Positions 24,189-35,961 of a stretch of DNA of 64,000 bases are shown here, one piece after another. The position numbers and the translations under genes are program-made. The DNA is from Escallonia rubra (taxonomy: Eukaryota > Streptophyta > Magnoliopsida > Escalloniales > Escalloniaceae), in contig JAVXUO010003220.1 in NCBI GenBank assembly GCA_033065855.1, forward strand, positions 62,001 through 126,000, in the 5' to 3' direction. Within the stretch, counting starts at the first letter, position 1. Each line of letters opens with the position of its first letter. The notes under the pieces were generated by a model. The model was not told the DNA's origin. It was given only the letters and a program-made list of their open reading frames with translations, and ran no database searches.

Positions 24189-26963
24189 AGGAGGAGGTAG
24201 CAAGTGACAAGTATCTAGGTCAGAACAAGCATGTGTATACATGTGTGTATGGGCGTGCGCATGCATGTTGGTGTGAATTGAGCAAATTCCAAATTTCTCT
24301 CGATAATATGTTTGCAAGTGTCATCGGCAATGAATTATGCATTTGGCTTACAGACAGCCTATCTTAATTATGCAAAAATACTTTATAAATTTGTGAAGTT
24401 CCTTGAAGCTGCAGTAAATATATCAACTGTTTGTTTCTAGATGCTTTTCTGTATCCACTTAATGCTTTACTCTATCATTCGTAACGATATACAGTTTGTG
24501 TGTGTGTACCGATTAAGTTTCCTACCATCACCCTTTGCTTCCTCCCTTGTGAGTTCCGACGTTCGATGTGAGGGATAACAAACTTATCAGAGAATCCTAG
24601 TAAACAACTTTGAAGTTCCGTTCGTTTGATGTACGTCTTATGTGACCGTTGAACTTTCTCACTCTTGTAAAACTTTGGGACTTGAGATCTTTTTAATCAT
24701 TCAATGAAACTAATGATCTGATTTTTCTTTTGTTCTTACACCTTGTAGTGCAATCCATGAATTCCAAGTTTCGATTATAAAAAATTCCCAACCATTATGT
24801 AAAAGCTTTCGATGACATGTTTAGGTTCGAAAAATTTGGTGGTTGAAGAAGGGCCACTAAACTCATTTCTTCTTACACACAGAGAACCTATCTAGGTATG
24901 CACCAAACTTCTTCATCGTTGCTTGCGATACTGCTCACCTGATGAGCATAGTTATAAGGTTACCTAGCAAGAAAACAAGAGATAAAATGTGTTGTTGAGT
25001 ACCAATAGAGAGTTGTTGTCCAGCAAATGGAGAAAAGCTCCAGCACCACGACCTTCATATACAGTTCCAAATAATTCAATTGGAAGTTGCATGCAGTTTA
25101 TAGGCCGTTCAGCCTACTTTTACATCAACAAATGTGGTACCATCATAGTTTTCTGTACCATATGTTTTGATTTCTTGAAGCATGTATCATACTGAAACCT
25201 TTTGCAGGCGACTCCGTTTAAATCTTGTATCTCGATTTTCATATCAGAAAAGAACTGTAGATGATGATACTTTGAGCACATGATCTTGGTTCAAATCACT
25301 CATTTGACTCTAGCTTTTATTTATTTTTTTTAACTTACCCAAGGCTACAAAAACTGTGCGCTTCCCTCTTGTGTACCAAGTATAAGCTGTGCTTGTGCCT
25401 TGTGCGGTCCATTCTCTGTCACGTGAAGAGGCAGAGAAAGAAGAAAGGGGTTACAGTTGTGTGTTAGACTACGTCGTCTCCACGATGGGCGGTCCTCTCC
25501 TGAAACAGGTCTATTGAGACAATTGGCCAAAATGGTAGGGCAGCCGGTTGGATTGCTCAACCGGGCCGTTTTCCTGGGAATTTTTTTCTTTCAATTCTCA
25601 TAACCTTCGCATCTTCACAATGGATCACTGGTTTTTCTGCTGTGAATTAACAGCATTGGATGGAGAAAGTATTCTCAAGAAGTTTCTGGCTGTACACAAA
25701 AAGTTCTATCGTGTTATGCAATGCAAACTTGAACGCTGTTCATTTTAGATCTTTCTTGGAACTATTTGATTTCTAAGTAAACCAATGTATCGAATGTCTA
25801 AAAATTAGCCTTTACTTCCTCTTTCATGGCATTGGATGTGTGCAAGAAATAACTAATTTGAATGCCAGTACAATCGACTTGTTCTCAAATTTGGGTTTGG
25901 CTAGGATCTTGAACGATTCATAATCAGTCATGTCAGCTCACAAACATCAACACGTGAGATCTTTATGGCAATGACTTTATAGCAAAGTACGCTAGCATAT
26001 CACTTGGAGAAAATATGGCAGTCGATGAGAATATCTAATATAGGATTCAGTGCTCATAGTTGGCCGATAATATCCATGTCGTTGAAGCCATCTCTACAAG
26101 GGAATGTCTGCTTGGTTTTTGTTTAGTCTTGAGCTTCAATTGGCACAATGCACCGTGCAACCAAGTAACTAGGAGCATGGTAGCACGTGGTCCCCAATTG
26201 AACAAGGAAAAAAAGCAGCTCGGCTTGCATAAGAGATTGTTGGCCAGATCTAAGCTGGTCTTTGATTTGGTTTTGCCAATCTTTATTTGTCTCGAGTGGG
26301 AGTGAATTTAACGTTGTAAGTGCTAAAAGTCATTCATGAATCATAAGTTCAATGGTCATATCAGAGATTATGATAGACTGTTACGTTACTCGAACACATG
26401 CGAATTGTACGAGCAAGTGTTGGACTATAGTTTGATAAGGGGCCAAACTAATTTTCCTTAAGGCAAAATCCCCATAAGTTTTCCTTTAATAACCAAATTT
26501 CGGTCTCTGTACGAGCATATTTTAAGTGTCCCTATAATGACCCGGTCTATGGTCCCACTACATGTCTAACAGGGCAATGCCTCCATCAAAATGGTTAGTC
26601 AAGTAGGTGCTTATTGGTTCATTTGGGGGGGGGGGGGGGGGGTCTTATAAGGCCAATCAAAAGTCATCCCACATCCAATGTGGGATATCACAATCTCCCT
26701 GCCTATGTGAGTTATGAGGTGTTATCAGAGAATCACAAATCATCCCACATCCGATATAGGATATCATAGCCCTTTTTTGCAATGCTTGTAATTAATGCTT
26801 TATACTCTACCCGAGCATGGTAATGTGAGTTGGAATCAGGGAGTACTCTCTTTTGTTAGTGAACAAAACCACTCCAATAACTCCATGAGTTTTGATTAAG
26901 AAGCCATCAAGTACGAATGTCCATTTGTATCTGCAAAGCTACTTCTGCATCAAGGTCATCTCC
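24189..26963. other. Intergenic region downstream of the F-box gene
   Basis: AT-rich sequence without a recognisable gene. It includes a run of about 19 G residues at 26624-26642 and, just after it, a palindromic TCCCACATCCAATGTGGGAT at 26667-26686 with a diverged echo near 26732-26756. The small open frames at 24989-25195, 25345-25560 and 26060-26305 have no family signature. Confidence 0.5.
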
Positions 26964-26971
26964 TACAAGAC

Positions 26972-27843
26972 TAGGGGTGTAACTTGGGCGGGCTGGACGG
27001 ACCCAAGGGTTAGACCATGTTCAACTCGCTCTTTAAAGGTCGTGCCCATGTCCAGCCCAGCCCATCTACGGGCCGAATAATATGTGTCCACGCCAAGCCC
27101 ATCAAATTTTTGGTAGACACGAGCTGGACGCGGGTTGTCCATGGGTTGTCGATGGTTATGAATTACTTTTTTTAAAAAAATGATTTCGAAACATATCATT
27201 GATAATCCAACTCTATAATTTAGTCATGATATTGAAAAAAAAGTACATTAAGTCTCAAAATAAACTTAAATATAAGCATGAAAACAAATATTTGGGACAA
27301 AATGAGAGAGAAAAAGACAAGAGTCTCTAATCCTATACTAAGAAATAAAGCGGGAAAAATGAAGTCTTCAAAGATCTCTAAACATGAAAGAAAAGTGAGA
27401 ACTGTCGTCCTAGTTCAAAAAAATAAGACAAGAATATGAGCATACCTTTGACTTTGAGGTTTTGACTTTGTCAAAGTGGGAGCTGAGAGTTCAGAAAGTA
27501 CAAAAAAAATAGTATTCTATTAGGTTAAGAGTTTTACGATTGAGATTGCATAGAATTATGTGATTCATGATTTTGAATGGCTAAAGGAAATAAAATAAAT
27601 AAATATATATATATATGTGTGTGTGTGTGTTATAAATATATTGTAATTTATATTATAAATAGTTAGATGAACTGGTTTTTCCACGGGCTGGACGAGCTTA
27701 CAGAAACATTTGCCCATATCCAGCCCGTATTTTTTAGGGGCTTAAAATTTTGAATCCACGTCCATCACGGTCACTACAAAAGTAAGTCCATGCCTATATT
27801 TTTGCTGGCTGGCACGGGTTGCCCAGCCCAAGTTGCACCCCTA
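26972..27843. mobile_element. hAT-like non-autonomous element, family B complete copy (872 bp)
   Basis: An exact 8-bp duplication TACAAGAC (26964-26971 and 27844-27851) flanks inverted ends starting TAGGGGTGTAACTTGGGCGG and the inverted TAGGGGTGCAACTTGGGC. TAGGGGTG termini with 8-bp duplications are typical of plant hAT elements. Subterminal regions repeat CCAGCCC/GGGCTGG motifs, as hAT ends often do. There is no transposase. The interior has AT-rich sequence and a (TA)n(TG)n tract around 27598-27631. A truncated relative lies at 50759. Confidence 0.88.
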
Positions 27844-27915
27844 TACAAGACCTGAGATAGAGTCGTAAAATATCTTTCCAAAAAAAGGAAAAAAAAGAAG
27901 AAGAAGAAAAGCAAG

Positions 27916-30900
27916 TTGATTAGCAATTGCTCGACTCTTGATGGCCCAAGGAGCGATACAGGTTATGCCATATTGCTACTGTATACGCATAATGCGAAAG
28001 GATCGCAATGTCGTACTACTTCATCGGAGCAAGTTACCGTGGATCTAGGAACTGATGTGTGCGATGTGCGAGATATTCAGCTGGGGAAGTTTCTAGCATC
28101 AAGCTCTAATTTTGATAAGCAAAAACAGCTAAGAGAAACAGTTAAGGAGATGCAGACAAATTAATAGAGTTATCGCGAGAGAATCTGGAATTGAAAGCAG
28201 CAGTTAAGGCATTAAATCAGGAGAAAGTATTAAATGATCCATTTATCCAGACACAAATCCCCCTAGAGGTTCAATTGATCAAGACAAAGGCGTGTGTGAT
28301 GGACGTGATGGACAATGGTAAGTCTCATGCGCTAACTGATTTTGGCGCCCAAATGGAATATGAATTTCCTGCCCTAATAAGAAAATCGTTAGATGGTGCA
28401 AGCAAGAGACAAAATCAAGTTGCATTGCAATTGGATGAGAAAATTGAGGAAGTGAAAGGTAACAGATCAATTCAAAATCATATGCAACCATGGTGAAACC
28501 TAACAGAAAATATATGCAAGAAAATCAATCAAACTTTATAGAACCACAAGAAATTGAGGGAACAAAAGGAGTTCAATTCACCATGGAGAATGTCGAATCA
28601 GGCCTAAATCAATGGAAACATTCGCAGGTGGTTTATGTTCTTGGGGCTAGGCCCCCAATTCATGTCATGCAAAGATTTCCGGACATGAAATGGGGAAATT
28701 GTGGTAGTTTTTCTATCAGTATGCTAAAATTGAGCATATACTTTATCAAACTTGACAGTGCTGATACACAATCTCTGATAATGGAAAAAGAACCTTGGTC
28801 CTTTGATAGCAAGCCTCTAACCTTGGGCTCAAGTTATGGCCTTGGAGAAGGAAGGGATTTAATCAGTTCCCATATGGATCAAACTTCCTCAACTGCCTCT
28901 ACAATTCTGGACAAACGGAATGTTGAGCAAAATTTGCAGTACACTAGGTAAGCCCCTAATTGACATAATGACAACCTCTAAAGAGAGGCTAATGTATGCA
29001 AGGGTTTGTGTTGAGATGGAGATTAATAGTATATTCCATGAAGAAATCCCAATTATGGGCCCTAATGGAAATTGTCATAAATAAAAGATAGATTATGAAT
29101 GGAAACCTGCTAGATACAACCAATTCAAGGTATTTGGACGTTGAGAATCTTCTTACAAGATGAAACCAAAAATTTAGGAAGTATGGAAGGAAAAGGTATT
29201 CTCAGGGGAAAAAAGACTTGATAACAATTCGAGAACAGTCCAAACTGTAATAGAGAAATTGGGGAGTAGTCAGGTGCCTAAAGCACAGAGCACAGTGTTG
29301 CACAATATGTTGCAGTTCCTGGATCTAAGCATAATGGAAGAGTCTAAGGTACAAAAAGAAGTTGAGGCAGCTCACATGGCTGGAAGCGAGGAGGTTCCTT
29401 GGCTTATTATGGGTGGCTTCAATGTGGTAAGAAACTTAGAAGAGAATGGGTGTGCCTTGGCTTACTCATAGTGATGTAATAGTGTTTAATCAATGCCTCA
29501 ACCTTCTACAGTTGGAAGATGTGTCTACAGTGGGATTATTCGACACATGGAGTAACAAAAAGGAGGATGACCTGATCAGGTGTAGACTTGATAGGATGTT
29601 ACAAAATGAGGGATGGATGGAAAAGTTTCCTTACTCTCAGACCACAACACATGCACCTGGAATCTCTGACCATTCTATGCTTACATTGTAAAATTTTCAA
29701 GAGCAAGAAAAAGGTAAGAGACCTTGCAAATTTTATAACTTCTCGATGCTACACATGTCCTTTAAGGATATTATAAAAGGAAGTTAGGAGAAGTAATACC
29801 TAGATGCCAAGTGTGCCATCTTAAGTAAGATACTAAAATCTTTATAGCCTGAGCTGAAAAAATTGAATAAGGCTCATTAGGGTAATATCTCTCAAAGAAC
29901 TGTAGAGGTTGGTGCCTAATTACTTGAAATCCAAAAGAAAATACTAAAGGAAAGGGACTTTAGTCTTGCTCAACAAGAAAAGGAAGTACAAGCTCAGTAT
30001 CACCATCTAATCAAGGCTGAGGAAAGCTTCTACTATCAAAAGTTAAGGGTGAAGGAAATTATATTTGGGTATTTCAATATTGCCTACTTCCATAGGAGAA
30101 TGAAGGTACAAATGGCTTACAATGAGGTATTGGCTATTTTCAATGAGAATGGAGAACAAGTAGGCTGTCCATCAAGATGCCATTAGATATTTCTCAACAT
30201 TCCTTGGCAAACTTGTGGAAAGACATAGTTCAACAAAACAAAGGTTGAGTGGTGTAATAAGGCAGAGGAAATCTACCACAGACCAGCATATGTTGGAAGC
30301 ACCAGTTACAAATCAAGATGTCAATTTGGTTTGGTTCGGCAGGAACAAGCTTTTGCTGGAAGGTGTCCCTTTTGACCACAGCAAATCAGCAGATACCATC
30401 AACAAAGTCTCCAACTGCTATCTTACTTTTCTTGGGGGCAAATCAAGGGATATGCAAGAATGCATGGAAACCTCCATTCGCAGGATGGCATAAGGTCAAT
30501 TTTGATGCGACAGTACGAGGACATAGAGCAGTTGCTGCTATGGTTTGCCAGAATACTGAAGGCAACTTTGAATTTGGAAGCACGGAACAACTAGAGACTC
30601 AGGACCCTGAAGAAGCCGAAGCCACTGCGGCCTTGCTTGCAATCCGCACAACCTTTTTGGAGGGGAAGCAGTATGTTATAGTTGAAGGAGATGCTAAGGT
30701 GATTATAAAAATGCTACAAGACCATTACATGACTCCTAAGTGGAAATCTAGGCACATCATTGAACAAGCAAGACAGTTCCTTACTAAATTCACTTGCTGG
30801 GATGTGTTTTTCTCCCCTAGATCAGCGAACCGAGTAGCCCACAACCTTGCTGCTCATTCTGCTCTCTGTAAAGTTTTTGGCTTTGTTCCATCATCTTCCA

Positions 30901-33290
30901 GCTTTTTGTCTTTCCTGGAAGAAGATCGGAACATAGATGAAATATAGACTTTTGGTTAATTTTAAGTTCTTGCGCCCACCAAAAAAAAAAAAAGATGTCA
31001 AGGAGGCTGTATTTCAATGAAGGCAAAGAAAGCACCAGGGCTAGATGGTTATACAGCAGAATTTTTCCAATAGAATTAGGATATGGTTGCAAGGGATGTG
31101 GAGGCTGCTGTAATGGAGTTCATCTCTAAGGGTACATGCATACACCTTCTCAATAACACTGGACTTACATTAATTCCAAAAGTTCCTTACCCTAATATCA
31201 TGAAGAACTTTAGGCCCATTGCTTATTGCAATGTGGTCTATAAAATGATATCTAAAATCCTATCCAAAAGAATCAATGAAGTGTTACTCAAGATCATTAG
31301 TGGTAGACAATCAGCCTTTGTAAGTAACATGCATATAACTGCTAATATACTGCTGATGCAAAAAATAGTGAAAACTATCATTCAGGAAAAGGGTAGGCCT
31401 AGATGTGTTCTAGAGGTGGATATTCAAAAGGCATATGATTCAGTTGGGTGAGACTTCTTGCTTAGTTAATTGGAAACCTTTGAGTTTCCTCAGGTGTATA
31501 GTGGGTGATGAAATGTGTGACCACAACAAAATTTTCTATCAATCTGAATGGGAGTACATATGGGTATTTTGCCAGTGCTAGGATTGAGACAAGGTGATCC
31601 AATCTCACTTTATCTCTTCTTGCTAGTTATGGAAGTATTATATCGTTTAATGGATGATTATTCTTCAAGACCTGGATTCAATTTTCACCCTAAATGTCAA
31701 GATCTACAGATTAATCATCTTTGCTTTGTTGATGATCTTTTCATCATGACCACTGCTGATCAAATATCTCTAAGATATATCAAAATAGCTCTGGATGAAT
31801 TTGTTAAGTTATCAGGCCTCTATCCTAATCTGGCTAAGAGTTCTTTGTTTGTGGCTGGGGTGAATGAAGAAGAAATTGAAGCTCTCTCTCAAATCATTGG
31901 TATGTCCACTGCTCAACTCTCTGTCACTTATTTAGGGGTGCCCATCATCTATACTAAATTGCATATCAAGGACTGTCAAATACTTCTGGACAAATTAACT
32001 AAGAAGATTAGCAGTTTGACCACTAAATGTTTATCATATGCTGGAAAAATTCAATTGGCCGCATTAGTTTTAATAAGCATGTAGGTGTATTGCTGTTCAA
32101 TTTTTATCCTACCACAAAAGATAATTGAGCAAATAGAGGCTAAAATCAAGGCCTTTATTTGGCATGGAAAGGATACAAATTGCAAAGGGGCTAAAGTTGC
32201 ATGGAAGGACATTTGTGTGCCAAAACAAGAAGATGGTATGGGGCTTGAAAGGTTAGACGAGTGAAATAGAGCTGCAATCTATAAGCATATCTGGGATCTA
32301 GCTCATAATAAGGACTCACCGTGGGTGAATTGGTGCCATACTTACATCATTAAAAATTAAAACTTTTGGACCTTTAAACCCCCAGTAATCTTGTCTTGGA
32401 CTTGAAGCAAAATATTTAAATACAGAGATAGGGTGCATCAGCATGTTTGGTATATTATTGGGAATGGTCAAAAGGCTCGGTTATGGTATGACAATTGGAT
32501 GAGATGATAGTAAAGTCAGTGATATCATACTTGGCAATACTTGGTAGCTACCTCAAGCTAGATCTCATGCACTCAGAACTTGGCAAACTGATCTCACAAT
32601 TATTAATCAATAAAGTGATATGGAAGCTAACTCAAAACGCAAAGTTCTCTGCATGGCATCAATTTAGAACAAAAAGAGCTACAGTGGCTTGGTGGAAGCT
32701 AGTGTGGTTTAGTGGAAACATCCCTAAATGTGCAGTGATATTATGGATGCAAGGAGGGTTAAGGACCAAGGATAAATTGTTGAAATAGAATTATACAACT
32801 GATGAAAGATGTGTTTTCTATGATCAAAGGAAACTGAATTCACTTATTCTAGGAATGCTCATGCACAAGCTCTGTGTGGAAGATAGTCCTGGAAAAACTG
32901 CTGATACTAAATCAATGGCCATCATGGAATCAATTTTTGAGCTACACATCCAAGAAATTTAGAAGCAAACGTTTTCAAGCAAAACTATGCAAATTAGGTG
33001 TAGTAGTGACTGTATACATGATTTGGTCTGAGAGAAACATAAGGATCTTTGAGCAATGACAAAGAATCAAGGAAGTTGTTAATGTACAAATTAAAAAATG
33101 GATGCAATGGTGTGTTAATAACTGGAAGAGAGTCCCTGGTCATGGTAATAATAAAAGGCTATGCACTGGTTGGGAACTTCATGAAGGGATCTTAATATCT
33201 CGAGAAGTTCTTTGTGATGTAAAGGAGGAACTAGTCCCATATCTGTAGATTCATTGCTTTCAGTAATAAAATTTGATCTTTTACCCAAAA
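27916..33290 (+). mobile_element. Decayed L1-type LINE with ORF1 and ORF2 remnants
   Basis: ORF1 remnants lie at 27916-29060; a DUF4283-like block (VVYVLGARPPIHVMQRFPDM then KWGNCGSF...KEPWSFDSKPL) is at about 28625-28820. ORF2 starts with an endonuclease part near 29259-29690 (VPWLIMGGFNVVRNLEENG; LDRMLQNEGWMEKFP; ISDHSMLTL). The reverse transcriptase follows in pieces: KKAPGLDGYTAEFF near 31025-31070, LTLIPKVPYPNIMKNFRPIA at 31083-31451, and LRQGDPIS with the catalytic-site block HLCFVDDLFI at 31548-32084. The C-terminal zf-RVT and end block (IWSERNIRIFE) is at 32680-33058. Many stops and frameshifts make it dead. The 3' end is around ...TTTTACCCAAAAATAAAG near 33290. The 5' boundary is approximate. 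It is interrupted at 30325-30991 by another LINE. Confidence 0.85.
30325..30991 (+). mobile_element. 5'-truncated LINE insertion carrying an RNase H domain, nested in the LINE
   Basis: AAGATGTCAA is present at 30315-30324 and again at 30992-31001, right after a 13-A tail, so this 0.67-kb piece is a target-primed insertion. It encodes the 3' end of another LINE's ORF2: a WFGRNKLLLEGVPFD block, then an RNase H-like (RVT_3) domain at about 30480-30940 (WHKVNFDATVRGHRAVAAMV; VEGDAKVIIKMLQ; RSANRVAHNLAAHSA). Removing it rejoins the host LINE coding order (VTNQDV before KEAV). The RNase H frame is open for about 200 codons, so it is younger than its host. Confidence 0.85.
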
Positions 33291-33412
33291 ATAAAGAAAG
33301 ATAAACAACACAGAACCACGTATCTAAGAGGTCTACTCACCAATGTGATCTCTTTTTAAAATTTAAGGCTTGTGTAAATGAATAGGGCTATGATTATTGT
33401 AAATGAAGAACT

Positions 33413-35696
33413 ATTCTCAACCTATTCTGGTCGCACCTAAAGGCCCAATGTGGTCCCATTTTGCATGATACGTCCGCACAAGTAACAGACATTTTCAACG
33501 CTCACAACCGGTCAAAGCGTGCACGCTCAAGTCACGTGCACTTCTTACTTCTTACTTCTTCTACGTGACTTCGTCACCAAAAAAACTAATCATTCTGCGA
33601 TGCCGCATCACGCTTCGACCGTCGCACTTCGCACTTTGCCCGTCGGCGCGCCATGGCACTTGCCCAAGGAAGTTGGCCTTGGCCTCCCCCTTGGGGTCGG
33701 CCTTGGCCTCCCCTTAAAGTTGGCCTTGGCCTTCCCCCAAGGGTTGGCCTTCCCTTAAGGGTTGGCCTTTGGCCTCCATCCTTAACACCTTCACTTCTCT
33801 TCAAAAGCCATGCATCCTCTGTGACCCCCGTCGCTCGTCGTCCGGACGTCATCTCCATGACCCCAGTCGTCTGGACATCATCTCCACAACCCCCGTCACC
33901 AATCGTCCGGACGTCAACTCCGCGACCCCCGTTGCCCGTCGTCCAGACGTCAACTCCGCGACCCCCATCGCCCGTCGTTCGGACGTCATCTCTGTGACCC
34001 CCATCGCCCGGACGTCATCTCCGCGACCCCCGTCGCCTGTCGTCTGGACGACGTCTCTGCGACCCCCGTCGCCCGTCCGCCAGCCGTCAGCTCTGTGACC
34101 ACGTCGCCCAGACTTCACTTCGCGACCCCAGTCACCCGGACGTCACTCCGCGAACCCGTCACCCATCGTCTGGACATCGCCTGCACCCGCGCCCCAACTC
34201 CGTGACGCTCGTTGTCCGTCACCCTGAAGTCGTCTCCGCGACCCCCGTCACCGGCGTCCGGGCGTCGCACTCCAACACTCCATCGCGCCCATGCGCCGCG
34301 CCACTGATACAGCCGTGCCCCCAGGCTGTCTGTCACAATGTCGTGCCCCCAGCACCATACACACTTTGTCGCGCCCATGCGCTACCATCGACACAGACAT
34401 GCCCCCGGCACCTTACTCATTTCATCACGCCCATGCGCCGCGCCACTAACACAGACGTGTCCCCGGCACCTTACTCACTTCATCGCGCCCATGCGCCACA
34501 ATCATGTTACATGCCCCCGGGCACCACACTCATTCACCACACCATGCGTACCTTGCCTTGGTCGTGGAACATGCTTCGACCCACTCTCCGGAGTGTTCAA
34601 CATCCTGTGGGGATATGCGACTCCTCTGGGACACTATCTCTACCAGAAAGCTCTTCAACTCCCCTTCTGCCAGGTAGACGACTCCTCCGGGATGCTACCT
34701 TGGCCAGTCGAGTAGACGGCTCCTCCGGGATGCTACCTTGACTTGCTCCGAGTGCTCTGACACAAGGACTCACCCGCAGGGATAGGCGACTCCCTCGGGA
34801 CACTATCTTCGCCATGGAGCTCTAATGTGCTTCGGCACGAAGACTCTCCTTCTGCCAGGTAGACGGCTCTTCCAGGATGCTACCTCGGCCGGCCAGGTAG
34901 ACGACTCATCCGGGATGCTACATCGGCCTGCGGAATAGGCAACTCTTCCGGGACACTATCTCCGTCAGGATGCCTGCGTGACTAGCCTACGTGCTCTGGC
35001 ACTGGGGGCTTGCGTCGGCACCCCTAGCGATTATGACCCCCGGGTCACTCCGAGACGAAAGCAGGTCTTCGGAGGGCATCGCGCCTAGTTCACCTGGCAG
35101 TTGGGCGTCGGGTCTTCCCCACCGCTGCCAGGCCTGTGGGACTCTGCAAGGGCTTGGATTGGAGGCTAGATCAAGGGGTTCTCTGGCCACACCGACGCTG
35201 TGGGAACCAATCTTTCCAGACAGACAGAGTGACGCTATGCGGGGTAGGCCGGGTGAATATGCGATCCGACAGTCCGTGGAGCACCGGCACCCGTGGACCC
35301 CCCGGTGACGTGGCACTCTCGGGGAGCGCCATGTGTCTGTTAATGACATCATCATCTCAATCTCTATAAATAGAGGTCTTGAGAATTCATTTAGAAGGAG
35401 GATTGGAGGTTGGACATTTTCAGAACATATTTCACTTTCTCACTCTAGAATTCTAGAGAGAGAAACATATAGGACCCTGACTCTGGACCTAAGCATCGGA
35501 CTGTGACTATTGTCGAGTATTCATCCTACGACATCGCCCTCGCAGCACTGCCACCCTCAGGCTCTATCTGGGAAGCCCTTGGTCTCTGCCCTTGTTCCAC
35601 CCTTGTTGTGTCCTACATCAACATACTTGGAAGCTGACTCGGACTGCAGGCTTTGTGGCACCTCCACGTAGGTACGAACCCACTTTTCTTGGCATT
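33413..35696. repeat. GC-rich degenerate tandem-repeat region with LTR-like end
   Basis: Positions 33800-34260 are tandem variants of a roughly 35-bp unit (GTCGCCCGTCGTCCGGACGT-like). Positions 34600-34960 repeat a unit like GACTCCTCCGGGATGCTACC. The last 700 bp look like an LTR: a TATAAATA box at 35365-35372 and a 3' tail ending near GGTACGAACCCA. The open frames across 33519-34741 are compositional and not genes. A diverged copy of the 34540-34960 part lies at 46780-47340. It is probably part of a Gypsy-type LTR, but clear TG...CA ends were not found. Confidence 0.55.
35365..35372 (+). promoter_or_regulatory. TATA box of an LTR-like sequence
   Basis: TATAAATA lies in the context CTCTATAAATAGAGG, followed about 25-35 nt later by a likely transcript start. 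Its position in the downstream third of a repetitive LTR-like sequence suggests a retrotransposon promoter rather than a host gene promoter; no host gene follows. Confidence 0.5.
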
Positions 35697-35961
35697 AAGA
35701 ACTATTATGTTTTTCCTTCTTCAATCTCTTGGTTGTTTAAGTTTTATGTTTAAATCAGTAAGAATATGGCAATCGTCGTTTCCATAAATTTTCTTCACTG
35801 GTCTTTGAATGTCAAGATTCAAAGACTTTGACGACATGTTACAAGATAGACTGCAATGACATGTTATACTTACATGGCATCAATAAGGTCAGCTCTTAGT
35901 TTAGCAGTATTCATCTTCGCTCGTGTTAATGATATTGTCATTATAATACCTGAACACTTCA

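Noticed and set aside
26667..26686. TCCCACATC element resembling the plant U-snRNA upstream promoter element
   Set aside because: The motif is present and palindromic, but no snRNA-like sequence or properly spaced TATA follows within 100 bp. The same motif is frequent in repeats.
33519..34741. Several overlapping long frames on both strands
   Set aside because: All arise from tandem GTCGCCCGTCGTCCGGACGT-like repeats; frames open on both strands simultaneously indicate composition, not coding.
34987..35369. 105-122 codon frames on both strands
   Set aside because: They lie in the LTR-like segment with a TATA box; no gag or other domain; overlapping on opposite strands.
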